A DNA stretch of 64,000 bases, taken from positions 1-64,000 of the forward strand of contig JAMNYO010000064.1 in assembly GCA_023622765.1 (NCBI GenBank), given 5' to 3'. The position numbers were made by a program, and so were the translations under genes. Shown one piece after another: positions 44,113-55,260 of the stretch. The notes under the pieces were generated by a model. It searched no databases and was not told the DNA's origin. It saw only the letters and a list, made by a program, of their open reading frames with translations. How positions within the stretch are numbered: the first letter of the stretch is position 1; the number at the start of each line of letters is the position of its first letter. The DNA comes from Bacteroidota bacterium. Lineage in GTDB: Bacteria > Bacteroidota > Bacteroidia > Bacteroidales > Dysgonomonadaceae.

Positions 44113-45515
44113 GTTGTGAATTGCTCTCAATTATTGGTATCTTTGATATTCTGAACAACCCACGCGGACGCCGCCATGAGAGTTATAATGTTGTGAATTG
44201 CTCTCAATTATTGGTATCTTTGATATTCTGAACAACTAATAAATAATCTGTACCGTATCTTCTTAGTTGTGAATTGCTCTCAATTATTGGTATCTTTGAT
44301 ATTCTGAACAACCCGACCATTTATGACTACCCATTTGGGTAGGTTGTGAATTGCTCTCAATTATTGGTATCTTTGATATTCTGAACAACAATTTGGAATT
44401 GAAATAATGTTATTTAGTGGTTGTGAATTGCTCTCAATTATTGGTATCTTTGATATTCTGAACAACTGGCCAACCACGTTTTGAGTAAGCCCTACGGTTG
44501 TGAATTGCTCTCAATTATTGGTATCTTTGATATTCTGAACAACCAACACTTTCAACCCTTCCTCGACCGACCTGTTGTGAATTGCTCTCAATTATTGGTA
44601 TCTTTGATATTCTGAACAACAGAACGTTCTGCACGAAACATCCGCTTTCAGTTGTGAATTGCTCTCAATTATTGGTATCTTTGATATTCTGAACAACTTG
44701 AACGTTATGGACATGTTTCAAACGGCAGTTGTGAATTGCTCTCAATTATTGGTATCTTTGATATTCTGAACAACCATACCCGAGGGAACGCTAAACGCCC
44801 ACCCGTTGTGAATTGCTCTCAATTATTGGTATCTTTGATATTCTGAACAACTTTAAACTTTACAGGCATGGTTTTAACGTTGTTGTGAATTGCTCTCAAT
44901 TATTGGTATCTTTGATATTCTGAACAACTAACCGGTTCGACAGCGCGAAGTTCAAGAAGTTGTGAATTGCTCTCAATTATTGGTATCTTTGATATTCTGA
45001 ACAACAATGGCATTTTGGGAAAGTCACGGAACAGAGTTGTGAATTGCTCTCAATTATTGGTATCTTTGATATTCTGAACAACTTTTATAGAAATACCTCC
45101 CAAAGCTTACGTGTTGTGAATTGCTCTCAATTATTGGTATCTTTGATATGCTAGCCGAACTGTTGTGAATTGCTCTCAATTATTGGTATCTTTGATATTC
45201 TGAACAACCACGTCAAACAATTTGAAGGTAACGTGATTGTTGTGAATTGCTCTCAATTATTGGTATCTTTGATATTCTGAACAACAATCTTTTGACAACT
45301 ATTTATCTTCAGTTGGTTGTGAATTGCTCTCAATTATTGGTATCTTTGATATTCTGAACAACGGCTTCAACGGGTGCGTTTGTTTTCACGTTGTTGTGAA
45401 TTGCTCTCAATTATTGGTATCTTTGATATTCTGAACAACAGTAAAATCACGTTTGAAAACGTGATGGCGTTGTGAATTGCTCTCAATTATTGGTATCTTT
45501 GATATTCTGAACAAC
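44113..45515 (+). CRISPR. Type II-C CRISPR array, 19 repeats of 47 bp, 18 spacer positions
   Basis: Repeats are identical over 47 bp (consensus at 44113-44159, beginning GTTGTGAATTGCTCTCAATT and ending ATATTCTGAACAAC), except repeat 14, cut after 37 bp. Spacers are 30 nt (two are 29), all distinct; position 14 keeps only 12 nt. The anti-repeat in the tracrRNA shows crRNAs are read on the plus strand, towards cas2, opposite to the cas genes, as usual for II-C. Each repeat contains TATCTTTG at positions 26-33 with TTG at 2-4, a match to the Bacteroidetes promoter. Spacer origins could not be checked. Confidence 0.98.
45113..45161 (+). repeat. Truncated repeat 14 fused to a 12-nt spacer remnant
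   Basis: The repeat is intact to its 37th base (45149), then GCTAGCCGAACT (45150-45161) leads straight into repeat 15. Compared with a normal 77-nt unit, 28 nt are missing. It keeps the promoter-like TATCTTTG but cannot give a functional guide. Confidence 0.9.
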
Positions 45516-45591
45516 AGGATATCAACATTTAACTCAAACACTGTATGTTGCAAGGAATATTAGAAATAAAAAAATCGTTGTTCAGATGTAA

Positions 45592-45618
45592 AAAATCCCG
45601 CTCGAAAGGCGGGATTTT
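45592..45618 (-). terminator. Terminator between cas2 and the CRISPR array
   Basis: AAAATCCCGC (45592-45601) and GCGGGATTTT (45609-45618) form a perfect 10-bp stem with a 7-nt loop. On the minus strand it is followed by a T-tract just after cas2; it can also stop array transcripts from the other side. Confidence 0.8.
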
Positions 45619-45622
45619 CATG

Positions 45623-46918
<1,296 letters not shown>

Positions 46919-46922
<4 letters not shown>

Positions 46923-49900
46923 CGAAATACTTTTTTGATTTGACCTAAACGATTGACCTCTAACTTCCAACAAATCTTTTTAATTTGAGTAACTCCATCA
47001 ATCATGTTTTGATGTTTATCCTGCTGACTTCCAAGTCCAAATTCGTTTTGTATTAGCTCTTTTTCACTAATTGAAAGTTTATTTGCCTCGCTGAGAACTT
47101 TGAAAATGTCTTTTTTCATTTTTCCATGAAATCTCCATATAGGTGTCGAGGCAGAATAGGGTATGAAGTTTGCATGCCCTTCACTGCCGTCCACATACTT
47201 ATAAATTCTTTCAGTTTGCTCTTTAGTCAGATTTTTTATATCTACAAGTTCAGGATTATCTATTTCTTCTTCTGTGGGAACATATACTAAGTCTAAAGGT
47301 GATAAAGTGAAGCACCTACTATACTCATTCATTTCATTGTCATATATTTTACTCGGCAGAGGGTTTATTCTATTAGAGTAGTCTTGTTTTAATGATTCAA
47401 TTAATTCAATTAAATCAATGTCCTTAAATTTTCGTTCAGTTATATACTCGCCATTTTTATCAGGGTAAGTTCTTTGATAAAAACCTAAATACAAGTTAGA
47501 ACCAGCATCTGTTACTACAAATTGTTTTGATTTTGAGGACATAATATTTTCACTAACAGCTCTTTGCTTCCCATAGTCTTTGTAAGTTTTAACTTTATAT
47601 ATGGGTTTATGGTCTTTCCCTCCATTTAACCTTTTTAGCTCATCTTTTTCATTCATTTTTTCAATCGCTTGCGGAGTAAAAGCAATTTCAGGATGTTCTT
47701 TGATTTTATCTTTAAATTGCAATTCTTGTCTAAAATCACGTGATTTAACCTTATCTATAAAAACATTTAGTTTGGAATAATCTACCTTGTTATATTTGAA
47801 TCTGTTATCTCTCAAATAATTTATAAGATCATCATTTGTTTTAATGTTTTCATTGTTGTTAATGATAATTGCCTCAAACTCATCTCTTTCTAATAATGCG
47901 TCATAATAGACAATTGCTTCTTCAAATGGCAATTCAACTGTATCAAATTGTTCTAAATGATTTAACAAAATTCTTTTAGTGTTACCCTCAATATCAACAA
48001 TCTCGCTTATTTTCTTTCGGGTAAAAGCTGAACCTAGTTCATTGTTAAAACGTCCGGCAATTTTGTATGATATGCATTCTACGGTAATGTTTTTGAAGTT
48101 TTCCTTAAGATTTTGTTTGAAAATATCTTCAGTTGCTGATATGTCTTTAATTTTAGCTACTTGTTTCCTTAATACAGGATTGACAATTGCGTCAATATTA
48201 TTAAAAAAGAAATCAGAATTTTTTATTAACTGCTTATTTTCCCGTTTTCCTATGTCAACTTTACTGTAATAAGTTTCCTTTCCAAGACTTCTTCTAATTC
48301 CCCAATTATATTTATTACTTGAACTGTTAACGTCTTTTTGTGTTTTTGGTTCTTGTGCTACTCTTTTTTTCGTGTTAGGTTCTGCTTGATAATAGTTAAC
48401 TCTATTGTTTATTACTCTAAGATTTTGCTTAAATGTAACTATTGTTTGTTGTAGTGCAGTCAAAATCATTTTTCTGTAATCGCTATGGAAAGTATCAAAA
48501 TCCTTGTAATGATATGACATCTCAATTACAGAATTTCTATTCGAGTTTTCAGCATTATCCATCCGTTTCTCTCCCGGTAGCATATAGTACCAATTGTTTT
48601 CATTGTCTAAGTCGTCTTTTTTGGTAAACATTATTTTGCGTTTAAGTTTCTTACGATAATTTTCAATTTGCTTTTGTTTACCAAACTCATCTGATTTTGC
48701 ATTGGCATTAATATTATTGATGTAGTTTACATGTTCTTCGGTACATAAAGCAACAATCAGAGCATCTAAGGCATGATGACGGTGGTCAATACGCTTAATA
48801 TCATAAGCTTCATTTTTCTCTCTAATAGTATTGTCCAAATTACAATCAAAATAATCGTGTCCGCTTTTTGATTTTTGCCACTCTCCAAATAGGTTTGATT
48901 GAGTTAGTTCATTAAGTCTAATAAAACGTGGCGCGACTAATTCAGTCCAAACTTCGTTTAACCTCCATGCTCGCTTTAATTCATTTGTAACTGCACCTGT
49001 AACAGGAAGTACATTTTTGGAACGAAACTCAACTTCGCCTTCTTCTCTAACAATATTGCTCAGCAGTTCCATTGCTTTTCTGGCAATATGTCTAGCTGTA
49101 TTTAATTGGCTGCTAATAAATCCTTTTGGAATTTCCTTGGATAATAAAATGTAGCGTTTTGTCCCTGAAATTTGTTGTTTTACCAGTGATACATAACTAT
49201 CGTCATTCAAAATATCAACATTTCCTTTAGGATTATTAATGGTTTTATGTGCTTCGCAAGAAATTGTTTGTTTCTTGGGATTGTTGATAAACTCTCGTCC
49301 AGTTTGGTCGCTTTTAGTTTCATTGATTTCTCGTTCACAAACAACTTTATTGCTCAAAGAATTATTTGTAACAGAAGCTTGTGGGAAAATATGGTCTATG
49401 TTGTATTTTGTGCCATCAAATAAATCCGTTAGTTTTATAATTTTTCCTGAATAGGGTGAACGATAGCCCTGCTCTATCCACAGCTTGTATTTAATAAAGT
49501 CTGTTTGGGAAATCCGTGGCTTTTTTAGAATTTCATCAATATCTTTTTTAGTTATTTTTTCAGCTTTTAGCTTTTCATTTTCTTCAAAAAACTTTTTATC
49601 AATATTGCTTCTGTGTTCTGCCCCCTCTTCAGCAATTTTCAGTCTTTCAAAGTGGTCGGAATTATTGGGATTAGCATTATAAGGTTGGTTTTTTAAGAAA
49701 TCCTCAAGAATGTAACGTAAACGTTTGTTTTGTGTTCTGTTACTAGACATTCGTTCGGTGTCAGCTTTTTTCTCTTTCGCAGATTTCTTTAATTCTCTTC
49801 CAACCTCTACATGAATACGTGAAAAGAATTTTCTCTCACCCTTTCCATAATGTTCCCAAATATCGGCAACTATCTGCATCATTTCAAGAAGTACTTTCTC

Positions 49901-52600
49901 TGCAACAGGATTGTTTAAAGAGTGTTGTTTTAATTCTTGATGCAATTCATTTCTAATTTGATCAGGTGAGTTCCAATGTTTAGCAAATGCTAATTCTGAA
50001 TGTCTGCCATAAATAAGATACGATGCTTTTGTTAGATTAAGTTCTTTGAAGTCTTCTTGCGAGTTGAAGTCTCTAAACACATTAAACAAGCCTTTCGGAA
50101 AAGGTAGTTCTCCTTTAGAATAATCTACATTTGTTTGTTCTACTTTAGAATAATCGGGGTTGTCTGTATTGAAATCAATTCTCTTTAATCTTTCAAGAAT
50201 TTCGAGTTTACGTTCTTCAAGTGAAGTTAGCCAATCTTTGTACCATTTTTCGCTTGTCCAAGAATACTCTTTACTACGTTCTCCCTTGCTAATTATTGGA
50301 ATAAACTTTTTAAGCGCTTTTTCTGAATAAGCACAGTAGTTTGATTTAAAATTCGGGTAATTTGAAAAGTCATTGATGATTTTATCTTTAACTTCATCTT
50401 CAATCTCAAAACCATTAAAATAGTTGTTGAAAAAGGTTGTTATGCTTTTTTTGTTATTTGCTATTCTCTCTTTGTAACTAACTGAATATAAGTAATGCCA
50501 AAGTTCTAATTCCTTTTTCTGGGTTAGAAAATCCTTGTATTTTGAAAATCCACATCGCTTAAATCGTGTGGCAAAGCTAACTCTTGTTTCATTTCCTTTA
50601 ATCTCATCTTCTGCAGGAAAATTCCATACAAAATTGTTATCATCGCTATTTGACTTATAACCAATATTGAATTTTTTATTGCAATAGGTCAGAAACTGAT
50701 CTTGATTTAGAGATTTTCTGTTGTTTAACTCATCAAATAGCTCTTGATATTCTTTGCTGCTTTTAAAATATTCTTTTGTAACATCCTGATTGGTTAGTGA
50801 TTTGCCATTAACTTCTTTTTCTAATTGTATTAGTTTCAAGTTGTGCAGTTTGTCCCAAATTCTAAATTCCTGAAAGTACGGGTGGGAGGTAGAAACAGCT
50901 TTTACATAGAGAGGCTGTTTCTTAGGATAAATTTCGCCTGTTTCTGTATCGACAACATCTCTCCAATACCTTATTTCATATTTACAATCGGATATTTCTG
51001 ACTTTTTACTTTTGAGTGGTCTTTGATACAATAAAATATCCTCTACCAATAAATGTTGTATGGTGTCTTTGTTTTCTAATAATGACTTTTGATGGCTTTC
51101 ATTCTTTGGATAAAGGGTTTTTACGCACTGTTCAAATATCTTTCTGTCATTTAAGTTTGTGTGGAATTGTTTTTGCGTAGAGATAATTTGGTTTAACTCC
51201 TCGCGATAAAAGTCTCTGTCCACAACCTGAAACATCCCACCACTTATTTTGGTTTGAGTGCCGTTTATAGCATCATTTTTTAGTACATTGTAAATTTTTG
51301 GTGAAATAAACTTCTTAACTTCTCCATTTTTATGGATTAAGCCAAGTTCTGAGTTAAATGCTAACGCATCTTTCTCAGTTTTCTTTTTTAGTAACTTCCA
51401 GTTACCAGATTTAAAAGGATCGAGTAGTTTAAATTCAGAATAAGGTTCATTCGCAATATTTAGATTTAATGTTTCACTTTTCTTCGTAACTTTGATTAAC
51501 TCGCCATTATTATTATAAAGTCTTGTTACAAATACTTCCTCTTTGATTTCATTGTTTGCTTTTTGAAATTTATTATAGTCGGCATAATTTGTATCAACTG
51601 TCCACCCATTTGTATATTCTTTCAGATACTTGTCTTTTACCCCTTTTGACTTAATATCTTTAACGGTTAATTCAAAAATATCTTCAACTTTATAAATTGT
51701 CTTATTGTTGTCTATCTCTGTGCCTTCTTCATTCAAAGTGCTAAATCTTTCTATGATTTTGACCTCATCAATTACTTCGTCTAATACGGTTATTTGTTCT
51801 GTTGAATATTCTTTATATGAATACCCATTTTCTAAGAGAATATTAAAATAATCTCCAAATTTGTTCTTCGACTTAGATACTTCAACAACCTTTAAAATAA
51901 GTGACTCTATCTCTATTTTACCAGTGTCCACAATTTCTAAAATGGACTTTGATATTCCAAACTCATTAAGTTTTACAGTTAAGTCGTCAAATTCATCAGC
52001 ACTATCTGTTTTCTCATAACCTCTTTTTTGATTGTAGCTTAATAAAACCCAAGCTAATTCTTCTAAACTAATTTCCTTTGAAAGAGCTTTTTGTCGCAAA
52101 TAATATAATGTCCAATCATAAGGAATTCTTTTACCCTTTTCATTTTTAACATTATCACTATAAATATCATCCAACATTTCCTTATAGGAATCCATAAATA
52201 GAAATTTTGCTTTTTTGCCCTTTTGTTTTGGAAGGTAAGCTAGCTTAGGCTCTTTGTTTGTTTTAAAATGACCGCATTTTTCACCTTTTGAATTTGTGAA
52301 ATCAATTTCAAGTTTATAATGAGTAGGTAAAGCATTAAGTAAGTCAAGAACTAAGTGTAATCTATCTCTTCTCAATAAATATCTTTCATTTAAACGTCTG
52401 CTTCCTCTATCATTAGTTCTTTGTGCTGCAGCACTTTTTGTCTTTGTTCCGCTTTCGAAATTCTTTATTTCTCCAGCATCCATTGGCAAAATACGTGAAC
52501 CAAGTCCAATTATTTTCACAACTCTTTTTACGTGATCAATTTCTATCAACGCCCAGCCAATACTGTTTGTACCTAAATCTAAGCCAAGAATTCTCTTCAT
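46919..52600 (-). CDS. cas9: Unusually large type II-C Cas9 (1893 aa)
   Basis: An RNA-guided DNA endonuclease. RuvC-I is RILGLDLGTNSIGWALIE (Asp8), the arginine-rich bridge helix is at about 56-82, RuvC-II is RIHVEVGRELK (Glu932), HNH is YNIDHIFPQASVTNNSLSNK (Asp1069, His1070, Asn1084, Asn1093), and RuvC-III is DHRHHALDALIVAL (His1275/1276, Asp1279). All catalytic residues are present. The recognition lobe between bridge helix and RuvC-II is about 850 aa and the part after RuvC-III about 610 aa; both are long for Cas9. The gene is AT-rich compared with the housekeeping flanks and is coupled to cas1. Confidence 0.97.
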
Positions 52601-52622
52601 ATTTTTCGTATTTATTACAATT

Positions 52623-52799
52623 TTATTTTATCACTTTTCTTTTTCTATATACATCAACTACATCATCCACACGCTCTTTCTCTAAGTCGTTTACTTTCAA
52701 GTGGTCGAACGGTACGAGAAGCTTCGTGAAAACTTGAATGGAAAACAAGAAACTTCCCGCACCCGCCGTCATTACTTTAAGAAAAGTAGCTCTGTCCAT
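52623..52799 (-). CDS. 58-aa ORF directly upstream of cas9
   Basis: Starts MDRATFLKVMTAGAGSFLFS and ends DVYRKRKVIK, with its stop 22 nt before the cas9 start. The N-terminus looks like a signal or short TM segment with a Tat-like but single-Arg motif. Its base composition is less AT-rich than cas9. It may be a small protein co-expressed with cas9 or the remnant of a chromosomal gene cut by the island. No family recognised. Confidence 0.4.
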   Translation of the reverse strand: MDRATFLKVMTAGAGSFLFSIQVFTKLLVPFDHLKVNDLEKERVDDVVDVYRKRKVIK

Positions 52800-52882
52800 A
52801 ATATGTGAAAGCTGTCTAATGATTTATTAGAAAAGGTGTTACAACACTTCAATCGGTAAAGTTAAATATTTTTTTTAAAAAT

Positions 52883-52914
52883 CTTGTTTTTAAGACAATT
52901 AAGTTGTATATTTG
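52883..52914 (+). promoter_or_regulatory. tracrRNA promoter
   Basis: CTTG (52883-52886), a 20-nt spacer and TATATTTG (52907-52914). Transcription would begin about 52920, just before the anti-repeat. Confidence 0.75.
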
Positions 52915-52920
52915 TCAGAC

Positions 52921-53002
52921 CATATAATTGAAGCAATTCACAATAAGGATTATTCCGTTGTGAAAACATTTAGCGCCTCGCCTATCTGCGGGGCTTTTTT
53001 TT
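52921..53002 (+). ncRNA. tracrRNA, copy 1
   Basis: The anti-repeat ATAATTGA + AGCAATTCACAA (52924-52943) pairs with the 5' part of the CRISPR repeat over 12 + 8 bp with a single bulged C in the repeat. A tail with a small GGA/TCC hairpin and GTGAAAACATTT follows. The end is a terminator stem, GCCTCGC/GCGGGGC (7 bp with one GU), followed by a run of T. It is divergent from cas9, as in many Bacteroidetes II-C loci. Confidence 0.9.
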
Positions 53003-53138
53003 GCCCATACGTTCTGTTACTATTTCTCTGACTGACAAGTAAAAGAGCAATAACGATACAAAACATGCGAAATTTCGCTGATAAACGCAAGACTGCCTGA
53101 TAGTTAAGGTTTTGTTTTTGAGCTAGTTGTATTTGTAC

Positions 53139-54083
53139 TTACCCCTTAAACAAAATCAACCGTGTTTCCAATAACTCGATATATTTCATCTGATTTTCAG
53201 GAGATAGAAAAGATGATTTAATCTCTTGTTTCATCTTCTTCTCTGCCTTGATAAGTCGCTTAAAGGTATTCACAATCTGTTTTTCGGTCAATTGAAGGCT
53301 CAATCCCAAGTTAATAAAATCGGATTTTGTCAGTCTTTTTTTCTTGCCACTAATAGTAAGTGCCATTTCTTCCGTATCTTCCGGAACATGCAGGTTTACA
53401 TTCAACAAATCATATGCCGGTGCCAACGTCCAATTTTCGTTGGTTAAAATCAACGAAAAATTCTTCAGATGCATATCATTATTTCCCGTGATATAGCTAA
53501 AAAGCACCACTTCAAAAAGTCGAAGCAAATCGAGTAACGTGTTGGCTGAATGTTCAGTAACTGCTTTTCCGACTTTTTCTACAGACCCTCTATACTTATC
53601 AAAGGCTTCTAAAATTTGAAACATATCCAGCATATGAATTTTTTCTCCTGTTTCAGTACGGTCTATCCTCTTAGTAAGATAAGAAAGTTCACCCGATTTT
53701 AATCGAATCAACGTGGATGAAACCACGGGAATACCGCAAAGTTCAGCCATTCGCATGGTAAGATGTTCGTTTTCGGGCATTTGAGGGAAAGTCTCATTTT
53801 GAGGTTTAAGTATATAATTTTCACCCAAAGCACCCATTAGGGTTAGTCGTCCCTTACTGCTATCTTGCAAAACATCCTTGATGAAGCCTAGCGAAAGTTT
53901 TGGTTGCACTCCGGGAACAGTTATCGAACTTTCAACTACTTCTTTGGCTAACTCTGCCATTTCCAACATGGTATAGTCCAATGTGGGCGGTTTTGGTGTT
54001 CCAAAAAAGTGAGTACTACAAGAAGGATGAAAATCTCCTTCTGTATCCAGTTCTTTATAACAATATAAACATTTCTTACTCAT
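53139..54083 (-). CDS. hipT: HipT-like serine/threonine kinase toxin
   Basis: About 314 aa, a short HipA-family kinase lacking the N-terminal subdomain, which is encoded separately by the preceding gene. Counting from the upstream GTG at 54092, features are a CLYC...HPSC Cys cluster, the Gly-rich loop ESSITVPGVQPKLSL with Ser55-Ser56, ATP-binding Lys96 in NYILKPQN, catalytic GNNDMHLKN (Asp206) and metal-binding PAYDLLN (Asp228). HipA/HipT kinases phosphorylate aminoacyl-tRNA synthetases and stop translation. The true ATG is at 54083. Confidence 0.85.
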   Translation of the reverse strand: MSKKCLYCYKELDTEGDFHPSCSTHFFGTPKPPTLDYTMLEMAELAKEVVESSITVPGVQPKLSLGFIKDVLQDSSKGRLTLMGALGENYILKPQNETFPQMPENEHLTMRMAELCGIPVVSSTLIRLKSGELSYLTKRIDRTETGEKIHMLDMFQILEAFDKYRGSVEKVGKAVTEHSANTLLDLLRLFEVVLFSYITGNNDMHLKNFSLILTNENWTLAPAYDLLNVNLHVPEDTEEMALTISGKKKRLTKSDFINLGLSLQLTEKQIVNTFKRLIKAEKKMKQEIKSSFLSPENQMKYIELLETRLILFKG

Positions 54084-54414
54084 TGCCTTCACTTGTTGTT
54101 ATCGGAATTACACTTACTGCACCGATACAGTCTTTACAACATGCCAGAAGTAAACCCATACGGTCGTTCTGATTAAGTTTCCAACTTTTAGAAGCAATCT
54201 CCAACAACCAACCTTCCGGGATTAGACCTTCAAAAAATGGAAATAACCGATTATCTTTATACACTTTACCCGAAACAGGCATCGAAAACGTTATCGGTTG
54301 GCTGGGAAATTGATCGATGTATTCTTGATCATACTCGAACAGATATTCGCCATCATCAGTTTCCGTGATTATTCCGGCAAAATCATCTTTATAAAACACT
54401 TTACCTTGTCTCAT
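54076..54414 (-). CDS. hipS: HipS-like small protein (HipA N-terminal subdomain)
   Basis: 112 aa. It corresponds to the N-terminal subdomain of HipA (KVFYKDDFAGIITETDDGEY, LFPFFEGLIPEGWLLEIASK, LLLACCKDCIGAVSV). As a separate gene between an HTH protein and a short HipA kinase it fits the HipBST layout, where HipS is the direct antitoxin of HipT. Its ATG overlaps the hipB stop (ATGA), and its end overlaps hipT. Confidence 0.82.
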   Translation of the reverse strand: MRQGKVFYKDDFAGIITETDDGEYLFEYDQEYIDQFPSQPITFSMPVSGKVYKDNRLFPFFEGLIPEGWLLEIASKSWKLNQNDRMGLLLACCKDCIGAVSVIPITTSEGNE

Positions 54415-54623
54415 GGCTCAATTTCTTTATGGTTCACAGGTGCCAGCTTGTGTCCAAACATCATCAAAACCTGATTAACTTTTGCCAAGCTGAGGTTTTC
54501 CTTACCTTGCTCTATTTTCCGAACAACGGTAAGTGCCACCCCAGCCCTATCGGCAAACTCCTGCTGTGTAAGGTTGGCTTCTTTTCGTTTAAATTTAACA
54601 AACGCGGCTAAACTTAATGTCAT
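54411..54623 (-). CDS. hipB: HipB-like HTH regulator
   Basis: 70 aa: a Cro/CI-type helix-turn-helix, RKEANLTQQEFADRAGVALT with VVRKIEQGKENLSLAKVNQV. First gene of the three-gene operon, all overlapping. It presumably represses by binding the 13-bp inverted repeat that brackets its promoter (54626-54685). Confidence 0.88.
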   Translation of the reverse strand: MTLSLAAFVKFKRKEANLTQQEFADRAGVALTVVRKIEQGKENLSLAKVNQVLMMFGHKLAPVNHKEIEP

Positions 54624-54625
54624 AA

Positions 54626-54685
54626 TTATATGCTTTTGCAGTTGTTTTGTCGCAAAGATATAAAATTATATTCAAAAGCATATAA
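54626..54685 (-). promoter_or_regulatory. hipBST operator and promoter
   Basis: TTATATGCTTTTG (54626-54638) and its exact complement (54673-54685) form a 13-bp inverted repeat with a 34-nt gap. Between them lies TATCTTTG on the minus strand (54660-54653), the -7 element, with hipB starting about 30 nt on. This is the usual architecture of HipB autorepression; the -33 element is not clear. Confidence 0.65.
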
Positions 54686-54782
54686 TATAGTAAAAACAAA
54701 TGATTTTATATGTAACGAGATATAATTAGTGGTAATCTCTTCAATTTCAGTGGCTACTAATCGAAATCTCATTCGTGTAATG

Positions 54783-54956
54783 ATATACGGGAGAGGTGTA
54801 CTGAAACCAAATTTCGAGAGAGTTGATGATATGTTTTTCGAGAAAAAAAGCATATCGACAAACTGGAACACCACGTTTGGGAAAGTTGTTTATTACGTTT
54901 TTCTTATTGGACTTACTGCCTTACTCTATCACGTAGTTCGCTGGCTATTTTCGTGA
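54783..54956 (+). CDS. Small hypothetical membrane protein
   Basis: Up to 57 aa from the Met at 54783 (a shorter version starts at 54831). The C-terminus is one TM helix, VVYYVFLIGLTALLYHVVRW. It is divergent from hipB and AT-rich. No family recognised, and it could be spurious. Confidence 0.35.
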   Translation: MYGRGVLKPNFERVDDMFFEKKSISTNWNTTFGKVVYYVFLIGLTALLYHVVRWLFS

Positions 54957-55044
54957 AAATATTTTTTATTTTCCTTGCGCAATAACAAATATGTTATTAC
55001 TTTTAAAGTGTCTAATAAACGGTAACGCTAAAAAACGAAAACCG

Positions 55045-55218
55045 ATGTTAGACAAAGAAACGAGGAAAGAGGAAAACCGCCTTAAAAAAGAATTGGATTT
55101 TTATCTCGATTTTTATAAAGAGATAGCCGGTAGGGGAGACTTGGGTGCAAAAACATTAGCCCATTTCAATGAACAGATAGATATCATTATCGAGAGGTTG
55201 AAAGAGATCGGGAGGTAA
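55045..55218 (+). CDS. 57-aa charged helical protein
   Basis: Starts MLDKETRKEENRLKKELDF; almost entirely helical and charged, ending IIIERLKEIGR. The frame is open from 54991 but the upstream part is unlikely. It precedes the DUF5053 gene by 42 nt and probably shares its transcript. Unknown function. Confidence 0.5.
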   Translation: MLDKETRKEENRLKKELDFYLDFYKEIAGRGDLGAKTLAHFNEQIDIIIERLKEIGR

Positions 55219-55260
55219 ATTAAATCTCCCACAAAGGGGGAGTGGGAAAAGCATTAGAAC

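Noticed and set aside
45577..45586. Inverted repeat fragment (GTTGTTCAGA) right of the array
   Set aside because: Only 10 bases match the repeat end, and in the opposite orientation; it could be chance in AT-rich sequence.
52423..52737. 104-aa plus-strand ORF opposite the start of cas9
   Set aside because: Antisense shadow of the cas9 N-terminus and the 58-aa ORF; low-complexity Phe/Ser sequence.
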